From a bacterium (GTDB lineage: Bacteria; Planctomycetota; J058; JACQDU01), in the NCBI GenBank assembly GCA_016200955.1, contig JACQDU010000328.1:1-5831 (forward strand): a stretch of DNA of 5,831 nucleotides, read 5' to 3'. The translations under genes were made by a program, and so were the position numbers. The notes beneath the pieces were generated by a model, which saw nothing but the letters and a program-made list of their open reading frames with translations, was not told where the DNA came from and ran no database searches. This document shows positions 1 through 5,831 of this stretch, piece after piece. Within the stretch, counting starts at the first letter, position 1, and each line of letters opens with the position of its first letter.

Positions 1-2
1 AC

Positions 3-275
3 ACCCGCACCAAGGACCTCTACGACGCCATGACGATCGCCGGAGGGAAGCCGAACTCGCTCCAGCGCAAGCTGCTCGAGCGACTCACGAACTCCCAGAG
101 CAACATCCGCGACGTCCTCGAGAAGATGGACAGCACGCTCCAGAAGATGAAGAACGGGGGCGACGCCAAGAAAGACGGCGGCGGTGACGGCGGGGGCGAG
201 GGCGGCGGCGATGACAATGGCGGCGAGAAGGGCAAGGGCGCCAAGCCCGACGGCAACGACGGGAACGGAAAGTAG
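3..275 (+). CDS. C-terminal end of an unidentified coiled-coil protein with Gly/Asp/Lys tail (5' partial)
   Basis: The reading frame is open from the first complete codon at position 3 to a TAG at 273-275, so the gene begins before the window; an internal ATG at 30 is probably not the true start. About 91 residues are visible. The first half (LYDAMTIAGGKPNSLQ onward, to about residue 60) is amphipathic and charged, with the periodicity of an alpha-helical coiled coil. The last ~40 residues are low complexity: runs of Gly and Asp with scattered Lys, lacking hydrophobic residues, consistent with a disordered tail. There is no catalytic motif or membrane segment in the visible part, and I do not recognise the family. 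The next gene starts 2 nt after this stop in the same direction, so the two are very likely co-transcribed and translationally coupled. The similar charged, low-complexity style of both products suggests they act together, which is inference. Confidence 0.65.
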   Translation, partial: TRTKDLYDAMTIAGGKPNSLQRKLLERLTNSQSNIRDVLEKMDSTLQKMKNGGDAKKDGGGDGGGEGGGDDNGGEKGKGAKPDGNDGNGK

Positions 276-277
276 GG

Positions 278-1081
<804 letters not shown>

Positions 1082-1108
1082 GCCCCGCATGAGTCATTGA
1101 AGCCGCTT

Positions 1109-1148
1109 GCCCGTGGCACAGGGAGCACGGGCCGAGACGGTCTTCTCG
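1109..1148 (+). terminator. Two tandem hairpins downstream of the secreted-protein gene, possible terminator
   Basis: A 7-bp perfect stem GCCCGTG/CACGGGC (1109-1115 with 1126-1132, 10-nt loop) starts 27 nt after the stop at 1081. It is followed directly by a 5-bp stem CGAGA/TCTCG (1133-1137 with 1144-1148, 6-nt loop). There is no T-run after either, so this is not a canonical intrinsic terminator; it may act as an RNA 3'-end stabiliser, or mean nothing in such GC-rich DNA. Confidence 0.3.
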
Positions 1149-1372
1149 ATCTCCCGGGTCGGGTGAAGTGGGCGGGCTGGGTCGAGCCAGCAAATCCGGG
1201 GGATATCCACCTGCGTAGGCACCGACATGCGCGGGTGTGGCGGAGAGCACAGCGTCTCAGGTGGAACGGACCGGGGCACATGTATAGGTCCGGTATCCCG
1301 AACCCGACACCCCCCGGATTGGCGATGGGGGCTCTGCGGTTTGGAGCAGGAAGAGGAGGGATGGACCGGGCG

Positions 1373-1498
1373 GCGCGTTTCGAGCTCGTGCGTGCGACGT
1401 TCCATTCCCCTGAGCACCCGCGCTCTCCAGATCCGCGCGTTTCGAGCTCGTGCGTGCGACGTTTTCATTCCCCTGAGCACCGCGCGCTCTCCCGATCC
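1373..1498. repeat. Two imperfect tandem copies of a 62/64-bp intergenic repeat
   Basis: Copy 1 (1373-1434) and copy 2 (1435-1498) both begin GCGCGTTTCGAGCTCGTGCG and continue through a shared GTGCGACGTT ... CATTCCCCTGAGCACC block to a GATCC end; a partial GCGC start follows at 1499. They differ by a substitution and an insertion after GACGTT, one inserted G before CGCGCTCTC, and one A/C change. Each copy contains the 8-bp palindrome CGAGCTCG. The copies abut directly with no spacer. The function is unknown; it may belong to a dispersed intergenic repeat family of this genome. Confidence 0.9.
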
Positions 1499-1550
1499 GC
1501 GCACCAACCCCCGAGCCTATCCCCCGCTCCTCTCCTCTCTCGAGGAACGC

Positions 1551-1991
1551 TCAGCGGAGACCGTTCCTCTCCTCCCACGCGCGCATGATCCCCGGGAGCA
1601 CGCTCAGGGGAGCACCGCTCGCATCGACGACGCGATGGCGCGTGCGCCCCTCGGCGGCGAGAACACCATCCCTCGAGCGCACGACTCGATACTCGAGCTC
1701 CAGCTCGGGCGAGCCGTGCCAGACGAGCTCGGTCTCGACACGCGCCCGCTCCTCGAGCCGCAGAGGAGCGCGGTAACGAACCTCGCAGTCCACGACGGGG
1801 AGGTCGAAACCCGCGCGCAGGAGCTCGCTCGTCCCGAGCCCGCCTGCCCGGAGCAGGGCCGCCCGCGCGAGGTCGAGGTAATGGAAGTAGTTCCCGTGCC
1901 AGACGACGCCCTGCGCATCGACCTCGTGGAAGCGCACGTCGACCTCGACGCTCGCCTTGATCCGACGCGGCTCTCGCCCGGACTCCGTCAC
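1551..1991 (-). CDS. Acyl-CoA thioesterase, YbgC/4-hydroxybenzoyl-CoA thioesterase-like hot-dog protein
   Basis: The product is 146 aa from GTG 1991 to a TGA at 1551-1553; 130-150 aa is the usual size for single hot-dog thioesterases. The diagnostic segment VRFHEVDAQGVVWHGNYFHYLDLAR (residues ~19-43) matches the family pattern of a catalytic Asp (here Asp25) followed by G-V-V-x-H-x-N-Y at the start of the central helix. The following beta-strand pattern (VDCEVRYRAPLRLEERARVET, then ELELEYRVVR, then GRTRHRVVD) is intact, so the fold looks complete. Members hydrolyse CoA or ACP thioesters in the cytoplasm; the substrate cannot be told from sequence. Start choice: the frame stays open farther upstream, but that part would lie inside the aminotransferase coding end, and GTG 1991 is the only plausible start between that gene's stop and the conserved Asp motif. 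The gap to the upstream stop is 13 nt, with no clear ribosome site. It is the last gene of the - strand set. Confidence 0.82.
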   Translation of the reverse strand: MTESGREPRRIKASVEVDVRFHEVDAQGVVWHGNYFHYLDLARAALLRAGGLGTSELLRAGFDLPVVDCEVRYRAPLRLEERARVETELVWHGSPELELEYRVVRSRDGVLAAEGRTRHRVVDASGAPLSVLPGIMRAWEERNGLR

Positions 1992-2004
1992 CGGACGCGC
2001 GCGC

Positions 2005-3059
2005 TCACGCGGTCCTGGCCTTCTCGAAGCCGGCGAACGAGCGCTCGATCGTGCTCGCGGGGACGGCCAGGGAGACACGGAAGAACCCGGGAGCCCCGAA
2101 CCCGCTCCCGGGAACGACCAGGATCCTCTGCGTCCGCGCGAGGCGCCGCGCGAACTCCACGTAGTCTCTCGTGGGAGAGGCGGGGAAGACGAACATGCCG
2201 CCCTCGGGCTTCACGCATTCGTAGCCCGCCCGCGCGAGGCCCGCGAGCGCGAGGTCGCGGCGCACGCGGTACTGCTCCACGTCGACGCGCGCTCCCGTGA
2301 GCCGCGCGACGAGCCTCTGCTGGAGCGCCGGCGCGTTCACGAAGCCGAGCGTCCTCATGGAGAAGGTCGCCGCCGCGAGGAGCGCGGCACGGTCCGGGTG
2401 CTCCGGGTGGACGGCCAGGAAGCCGATCCGCTCTCCCGCGATCCCGAGGTCCTTCGAGAAGCTCGAGGCGACGACGCTCCGCACCGTCGCCTCGAGGATG
2501 CTCGGGACGCTCACGCCGTCGAAGACGAGCTTCCGGTAAGGCTCGTCCGCCACGAGCGTCGCCTGCGGAGCGCGCGAGTCGATCAGCTTGCCGAGCGCCT
2601 CGATCTCGCTCCTCGGGTAGACGCGCCCCGTCGGGTTGTTGGGCGAGTTCACGAGGACGATCCGCGTCCTCGGCCCGATCGCGCGACGACCTCGCTCCCC
2701 GCGTCGAGGAGAGACTTCATCACCACGTTGAGCGCCCCGGCCGCGCCCGTCGTCATGATCACGCCCTCGGGCCGAGGAGCGACGCGCTGCTCGCGCGCGA
2801 CCATCGCGGCGACCGCCTCTCTCGTCTCCATGAGGCCGGCGTTCGCCATGTAGCGATGAGTCCCGAGGCTCTCGTCGCGGGCGAGGTCGGCGAGCGCCGC
2901 GCGGAACTCGGGCGGCGGCTCGAGGTCGGGGTTGCCGAGCGCGAAGTCGAGGACCGCGTCGGCTCCGTGGATCTTCCTGAGCTCGACGCCTTCCTCGAAC
3001 ATGCGCCGTATCCACGACGCCCGCTCCATCGTCTTTGCGACGCGGCTCGAGATCGCCAT
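2005..3059 (-). pseudogene. Class I/II PLP-dependent aminotransferase, disrupted by an internal deletion with frameshift
   Basis: The start ATG at 3059 has a good ribosome site, and the first ~125 codons read as a normal fold-type I aminotransferase N-terminus: LDFALGNPDLEPP (37-49), GTHRYMANAGL (66-76) and TTGAAGALNVV (103-113). After GSEVV this frame runs into junk and stops at 2649. The remainder continues in another frame from AIGPRTR (2682) to a TGA at 2005-2007, with NSPNNPTG, DEPYR (PLP-pyridinium Asp and Tyr), SFSKDLGIAGERIG (Schiff-base Lys at 2452-2454) and FFRVSLA (substrate-carboxylate Arg). Visible parts sum to about 350 residues against roughly 390-400 in the family. Missing is the block that normally holds the P-Y-F-x-E-Y cofactor-stacking aromatic and the following strand/helix. 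As written it cannot make a working enzyme. It sits 21 nt after the M20 gene and 13 nt before the thioesterase gene. The family transaminates amino acids with 2-oxo acids; this member's substrate is unknown. A sequencing or assembly deletion remains possible. Confidence 0.85.
2680..2690 (-). other. Deletion/frameshift junction in the aminotransferase gene
   Basis: On the - strand, codons for E-V-V (2693-2685) are followed by GCGCG and then the A-I-G-P-R-T-R segment whose first codon is 2682-2680. Two leftover bases separate the frames, so the lost DNA would be a multiple of three plus one base. Family comparison from memory puts the loss at about 45-50 codons. The junction lies in an alternating GC run, which could be a deletion microhomology or an assembly weak point. 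Confidence 0.75.
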
Positions 3060-3063
3060 GGGG

Positions 3064-3073
3064 CCTTTCTCCC
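3064..3073 (-). promoter_or_regulatory. Ribosome binding site of the aminotransferase gene
   Basis: On the - strand GGGAGAAAGG precedes ATG 3059, with GGAG 9 nt from the start codon. It sits inside the 21-nt gap after the M20 stop and supports ATG 3059 as the start. Confidence 0.6.
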
Positions 3074-3080
3074 TGGAAGA

Positions 3081-4043
3081 CTACGGAAAGGATATCAGGA
3101 GAGACGCGAGGAGTGCGGCCCGCCTCGGCAGCCACGAGAGAACGACGTGCTCCTCCTCGGCGTGAGCTCCGGCGCCCACGGCTCCCAGTCCATCGAGCGT
3201 CGCCACGTGAGGAGCCGTGTGACACCCGTCCGAGCCTCCGCCCACGGTCCCTTCTGAGAGAGAGAAGCCGAGGTCGCGCGCGATCCCCCGCGCGAGCTCG
3301 AAGCACGCCGCGACGGCTTCCGTCCGCACGAGAGGCGGCCGGTCGAAGGCTCCCTCGACCCGGAGGCTCGTCCCCTCGAGCGCCGGGGCGAGGCCACGCA
3401 GAGAGGCATCGACGCGCTCGGCTTCTCCCGGGGTGAGAGCGCGCGTCCTCGCGGTCTTGAGCGCTCCCTCGGGCCCGAGCGCGGGCTCGAGGATGAGCGC
3501 GGCTTGCGCGGCTCTCGCGAGCTCCCGCACGCGCTCGCGCGAGCGGGACGAGCCCGTCTCCTCGTCCACCGACAGGAAGCCCACGATCGGCCGCGGTCCT
3601 CTCGGGCCTTCTTCCGCGAGAGCTTCGAGCGCCGCGAGGAGGAGGACCACGCCCGCCTTCGTGTCGAAGCTCCCGGGACCGAAGGCGCGGTCTCCCTCGA
3701 TCCGGAAGCCCCTCCGGGCGAGCGTTCCCCGCGGCCACACCGTGTCGAGGTGAGCGATCGCGAGCACCGGCCTCGCCCCCGCGGTCGCTCCGAGGGGCGC
3801 ACGGAAGACGAGCGCTCCCGAAGCGGCCTCGACTTCGCTCGCGATCCCGATCGCCGAGAGACGCTCCCTCACGCGAGCGCGCGCGAGAGCGAGCCCGGCT
3901 TCGTCGCCCGACGGGGACTCGATCTCGACGAGAGCGCGCAGCTCGTCTCTCAGGAAGTCTTGCTTCTTTTCACACCTCGCGAGGAGCGAGCGCGCGAGCT
4001 CCCTTCCCGGAGCGGAGACCTCGGGGACGGGGGGGCCGTTCAC
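3081..4043 (-). CDS. M20 family metallopeptidase (carboxypeptidase G2-like) lacking its dimerisation domain
   Basis: The product is 320 aa from GTG 4043 to a TAG at 3081-3083. The GTG overlaps the upstream SDR stop as GTGA (4 nt), indicating translational coupling. The two-zinc catalytic domain is complete: AIAHLDTVWP with His98 and Asp100, GPGSFDTKAG with bridging Asp127, SVDEETGSSRSR with general-base Glu161 and zinc ligand Glu162, LILEPAL with Glu186, and C-terminal GAGAHAEEEHV with His294. GGGSDG and TLDGLGAVG are also family-like. The anomaly is at residues 196-203: KTAR runs straight into RALTPGEAERV. In relatives, KTAR is followed by K-G-x-G-x-F, a G-R-A-A-H-A-G segment and a G-G-T-R-x-N-V-V-P segment before the (T)-x-x-E-A-E-R-V helix. 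About 75 residues, i.e. the lid/dimerisation domain, are absent, whereas the family is about 370-410 aa. That domain supplies an active-site His and helps bind substrate across the dimer. The protein may be inactive, may have a reduced architecture, or may reflect an assembly collapse. Full-length relatives release C-terminal Glu or similar residues from peptides or conjugates. Confidence 0.85.
   Translation of the reverse strand: MNGPPVPEVSAPGRELARSLLARCEKKQDFLRDELRALVEIESPSGDEAGLALARARVRERLSAIGIASEVEAASGALVFRAPLGATAGARPVLAIAHLDTVWPRGTLARRGFRIEGDRAFGPGSFDTKAGVVLLLAALEALAEEGPRGPRPIVGFLSVDEETGSSRSRERVRELARAAQAALILEPALGPEGALKTARTRALTPGEAERVDASLRGLAPALEGTSLRVEGAFDRPPLVRTEAVAACFELARGIARDLGFSLSEGTVGGGSDGCHTAPHVATLDGLGAVGAGAHAEEEHVVLSWLPRRAALLASLLISFP
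3438..3452 (-). other. In-frame junction where the M20 dimerisation domain is missing
   Basis: On the - strand, codons for the end of L-K-T-A-R and the start of T-R-A-L-T-P-G-E-A-E-R-V abut across the GC-rich string GCGAGGACGCGCGCT. Relatives have roughly 75 residues here. The frame is kept, unlike in the neighbouring aminotransferase, so any loss would be a multiple of three bases. Confidence 0.65.
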
Positions 4044-4924
4044 GATGGCTTTCCGCCCAGATCGGGCGCGGCCTCCCAGAGGATCGGCTTCGGTTCCGTC
4101 CCGGGAACGCACGCGTACCTCGAGAAGTCCGTGATCCCCTCCTCCCGGAGCACTTCCTCGTCGAGGAGGGCCTTCCCCGTGCGGAGAAAGGGAGACTTCT
4201 CGAGGATCGCGAGCGTCGCGTCCACGACGATGTCCGCCATCCTCCACTGCTCGCGGCCTCCGAGGGAGTAAGCGATCGTCGCCTGGCTCTCGACCATCGT
4301 CACGGGCCAGAGCGCGTTCACGGCGATGTTGTGCTCCTTGACCTCCTCGGCGAGCCCGTGCGAGGGGAGGGTCATGCCGTACTTGCTCACGAAATAAGCG
4401 ACCCTCCCCGGGACGGGCCGGAGGTCGATCGGGGGACACATGTTCACGATGTGCCCCCACTTCCGCTCGATCATGGAGGGCAAGCACGCCCGCGCGAGCA
4501 GGAAGGACGCTCGCACGTTGACTCCCATGACGAGATCGAAGCGCTTCGCGGGCGTCTCGAGCACCGGCTTCCACCAGAGCGCGCCCGCGTTGTTGATCAG
4601 GATGTCGATCCGCCCGAAGCGGTCGAGCGCCGCCTTCGCGAGCGCCTCGATCCGCGCCTCGTCGCGCACGTCGCACGGGAAGGCGAGCGCGCTTCCTCCG
4701 ACGGCCTCGATCTCGCGCACCGTGTCGTGGATCGTCCCCGGTAGCCGTGGGTCGGGCGCTTCCGTCTTCGCAGCCACGACGAGCCGCACGCCGCGCTTCG
4801 CGAGAGCGATGGCGATCGCCTTCCCGATTCCGCGCGAGCTTCCCGTCACGATCGCCACGCGTCCGTCGAGAGACTCCGGAGGGATCACGGGCTTCCTCCT
4901 CGGAAACTGGCCCCGGATCTTCAT
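4040..4924 (-). CDS. HSDL2-like short-chain dehydrogenase/reductase (SDR)
   Basis: The product is 294 aa from ATG 4924 to a TGA at 4040-4042. It has a classical SDR Rossmann fold: TGSSRGIG nucleotide-binding loop (27-34), CDVRD (84-88), NNAG (111-114) and the YxxxK catalytic pair Tyr177/Lys181 in AYFVSKYGM. The segments AAKTEAPDPRLPGTIHDTV (51-69), VNALWPVT (202-209) and the DEEVLREEGITDFSRYACVPG tail (255-275) mark the subgroup related to hydroxysteroid dehydrogenase-like 2 rather than FabG-type enzymes. Length and motif spacing look complete. It should use NAD(P)(H) to interconvert an alcohol and a ketone or aldehyde in the cytoplasm; the substrate is unknown. The oddity is at the position where the subgroup normally has Ser of an S-P-P motif (the catalytic-serine region): the sequence is NMCPPID, with Cys163 encoded by TGT. 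The gene is the first of the - strand set and its stop overlaps the M20 start. No strong ribosome site precedes ATG 4924. Confidence 0.9.
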   Translation of the reverse strand: MKIRGQFPRRKPVIPPESLDGRVAIVTGSSRGIGKAIAIALAKRGVRLVVAAKTEAPDPRLPGTIHDTVREIEAVGGSALAFPCDVRDEARIEALAKAALDRFGRIDILINNAGALWWKPVLETPAKRFDLVMGVNVRASFLLARACLPSMIERKWGHIVNMCPPIDLRPVPGRVAYFVSKYGMTLPSHGLAEEVKEHNIAVNALWPVTMVESQATIAYSLGGREQWRMADIVVDATLAILEKSPFLRTGKALLDEEVLREEGITDFSRYACVPGTEPKPILWEAAPDLGGKPS

Positions 4925-4970
4925 ACCACGGTCATGAAAGTCGAGGGAAGGAGAAGGAGGTCATGTCGCC

Positions 4971-4994
4971 GCGCAACGGGAGGACGCGTTGCGC
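4971..4994. promoter_or_regulatory. Perfect inverted repeat in divergent intergenic region, candidate operator
   Basis: GCGCAACG (4971-4978) and its exact complement CGTTGCGC (4987-4994) flank an 8-nt spacer in the 129-bp gap between the divergent SDR and 5054 genes. The right arm overlaps the -35 element of the proposed rightward promoter, a placement typical of repressor operators. It could also be an RNA hairpin in a leftward leader transcript. Confidence 0.45.
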
Positions 4995-5017
4995 ACCACT
5001 CGCCGCCCGACTAGATT
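4989..5017 (+). promoter_or_regulatory. Candidate sigma70-type promoter for the gene at 5054
   Basis: TTGCGC (4989-4994) and TAGATT (5012-5017) are separated by exactly 17 nt. The first matches the consensus at 3 of 6 positions (the TTG) and the second at 4 of 6. Transcription would begin near 5024, giving a leader of about 30 nt before ATG 5054. TAGATT is one of the few AT-rich spots in this gap. Confidence 0.4.
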
Positions 5018-5053
5018 CTTCGTTGCCGGACGCGGGGTCGGTCGGGACACCTG

Positions 5054-5831
5054 ATGGTCGATCAGAACGTCGTCGATCGTGAGCTCGGCCTCGAGGTCAT
5101 GCGGCGAGGCCTGCTGACGCGCGAGGCCCTCCTTCCCTATGTTCAGAGAAGGCGGTCGGACCCTTCGCGTTCCTTCAGCGGCCTCCTGGTCGAGGGAGGA
5201 GTGCTCACGCCCGAGCTGGGAGACGAGCTCGAGCGCGTCGCGCGAGCGCGGGCCGAGGCGACGACAACGGGAGCTCCGTCCGTCCCGGCGCCGCCGAGCC
5301 CGGCTCCTCGCCCCGCGCCTCCTCCGCCTCTGCCGAGCCGGCCGCTTCCGGCTCCTCCGGTTCGCCGGAGTCCCACGGCCTCGATGGACGAGCTAGAGTT
5401 CGAGCCTCCTCCGAGCTCGATCACGCGCAAGGACCCCGGCACGACCTCCGCGACCGCGCGCAAGGACCCCGGGACGGGGTCGGGGATCGGCCGCAAGGAC
5501 CCGGGCACGACGTCGGCCGTCCGGTCGAAGCTCGCGCCTCACGTCGCGGCCAACGTCCCCGGGAACACGATCCTCGACCTCGACTTCGAGGTGCCGGAGC
5601 CGATCGCGAAGCCGCCGGAGTCGGATCCCGCGATCGTGCGCCCCACTCGAGCGGCGCACGAGCCCGGAGACTCGAGCACGTCCGGCGTGACCCCGCAGGC
5701 CTTCCAGGGCTCACGCACTCACCTGGACGGCGAGGTGGTCCCCGACCCGGGGAGGACCATGCTCGAGGAGGAGATCGACCTCCCCGACGCCGCCGAGCCG
5801 GCTCCCGACCGGGCCTCCGCGCCGACGGTGC
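5054..5831 (+). CDS. Unidentified multi-module protein, possibly the N-terminal region of a signalling protein (3' partial)
   Basis: This frame runs from ATG 5054 for 259 codons with no stop and leaves the window. An in-frame TAG at 5012-5014 and no other ATG in between fix the start; the ribosome site is weak. Domains: residues ~8-68 contain two similar helical modules, LGLEVMRRGLLTREALLPYV and SGLLVEGGVLTPELGDELE, each with G ... G-x-LT-x-E-x-L. Residues ~75-107 form a Pro/Ala-rich linker. Residues 125-157 are three 11-residue repeats starting RKDPGT. After that come acidic/Pro segments including NTILDLDFEVPEP and RTMLEEEIDLP. I recall such paired modules plus Pro-rich linkers ahead of Ser/Thr kinase domains in planctomycetes and relatives, but no kinase motif lies within the window, so this is inference. 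There is no signal peptide or membrane segment in the visible part, so it is probably cytoplasmic. The gene is divergent from the SDR gene. Confidence 0.7.
   Translation, partial: MVDQNVVDRELGLEVMRRGLLTREALLPYVQRRRSDPSRSFSGLLVEGGVLTPELGDELERVARARAEATTTGAPSVPAPPSPAPRPAPPPPLPSRPLPAPPVRRSPTASMDELEFEPPPSSITRKDPGTTSATARKDPGTGSGIGRKDPGTTSAVRSKLAPHVAANVPGNTILDLDFEVPEPIAKPPESDPAIVRPTRAAHEPGDSSTSGVTPQAFQGSRTHLDGEVVPDPGRTMLEEEIDLPDAAEPAPDRASAPTV
5426..5524 (+). repeat. Three 33-bp in-frame repeats encoding R-K-D-P-G-T units
   Basis: Units at 5426-5458, 5459-5491 and 5492-5524 encode RKDPGTTSATA, RKDPGTGSGIG and RKDPGTTSAVR. The R-K-D-P-G-T core is invariant while the codons vary (CCC/CCG Pro, GGC/GGG Gly), so the peptide core has been kept. 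The units are Thr/Ser-rich and basic, as expected for a disordered linker that might be phosphorylated or bind a partner. Confidence 0.9.

Larger units (their letters stand above)
1082..1550. other. Convergent intergenic region, no convincing gene
   Basis: This 469-bp gap lies between the stop of the + strand secreted-protein gene and the stop of the - strand thioesterase gene, where transcripts from both sides end. Several frames are open by base composition, but none has recognisable protein character. The tandem repeat at 1373-1498 has a 62-nt offset with small indels, so no frame repeats its peptide throughout, which argues against coding. Besides that repeat there are small hairpins at 1109-1132, 1133-1148 and 1176-1191 (5-bp stem GCTGG/CCAGC). 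I see no tRNA, rRNA or transposase signature. Confidence 0.6.

Noticed and set aside
1373..1498. CRISPR-like array
   Set aside because: There are only two copies, they abut without spacers, the unit exceeds usual repeat length, and no cas-like gene is nearby.
1361..1588. 75-codon + strand ORF with a GAGGAGGG tract just before its ATG
   Set aside because: The tract is too close to the ATG, the tandem repeat inside it changes frame between copies, and it runs into the 3' end of the thioesterase gene on the other strand.
1551..2078. Longer thioesterase starting at the ATG at 2078
   Set aside because: The extra 29 residues would lie mostly inside the aminotransferase C-terminus, are Arg/Pro/Ser-rich without family similarity, and would make the protein longer than single hot-dog enzymes.
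1227..2853. Long + strand frames crossing the thioesterase and aminotransferase genes
   Set aside because: Arg/Pro/Glu-rich shadow translations of GC-rich - strand genes. The - strand frames carry clear family motifs; these do not.
2649..3059. A separate 136-aa protein of its own
   Set aside because: Its first ~125 residues are the N-terminus of the aminotransferase, and the last ~10 are out-of-frame sequence after the junction.
3504..4271. + strand 255-codon frame opposite the M20 and SDR genes
   Set aside because: Composition is dominated by Arg/Ser/Glu/Pro with no motif, and it is fully covered by well-supported - strand genes.

Overview
The window is a GC-rich bacterial segment (strong G/C bias at third codon positions, and long open shadow frames on both strands). 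Its style suggests an uncultured planctomycete-like, or otherwise deep-branching Gram-negative, bacterium. Two hints support this: a secreted Lys/Glu/Gln-rich protein ending in a W-G-x-L-P ... E-R-Y type tail, and a protein with paired 'G-x-LT-x-E-x-L' helical modules before a Pro-rich linker, a layout I associate with planctomycete signalling proteins. Neither hint fixes the phylum.

Layout. (1) At 3-1081 on the + strand, the 3' end of one gene and a complete second gene lie 2 nt apart. The second encodes an exported, extremely charged protein with a 17-residue polyglutamine run. (2) At 1082-1550, a convergent intergenic region holds two small hairpins and two imperfect tandem copies of a 62-64 bp repeat; I see no convincing gene there. 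(3) At 1551-4924 on the - strand there is a tight four-gene set. In transcription order it is an HSDL2-like short-chain dehydrogenase, an M20 (carboxypeptidase G2-like) metallopeptidase whose start overlaps the SDR stop by 4 nt, a class I/II PLP aminotransferase, and a 4-hydroxybenzoyl-CoA/YbgC-type thioesterase. (4) At 4925-5053, a divergent intergenic region carries a perfect 8-bp inverted repeat next to a plausible sigma70-like promoter reading right. (5) From 5054 to the window end on the + strand, an open-ended gene encodes a two-module N-terminal region, a Pro-rich linker and three 11-residue R-K-D-P-G-T repeats.

The most notable observation is that two adjacent genes of the - strand set lack an internal block each. 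The aminotransferase loses roughly 45-50 residues and changes frame between its GSEVV and AIGPRTR segments. The M20 peptidase loses roughly 75 residues, essentially the whole dimerisation/lid domain, but stays in frame. The flanking motifs are otherwise well conserved. This could be real recent decay, a genuine reduced architecture (for the peptidase only), or assembly collapse in a GC-rich metagenome; the sequence alone cannot decide.

The - strand set looks like one transcript for small-molecule catabolism (hydrolysis, transamination, alcohol/keto redox, CoA-thioester release), but no specific pathway can be named. I see no convincing new defence or mobile system in this window.
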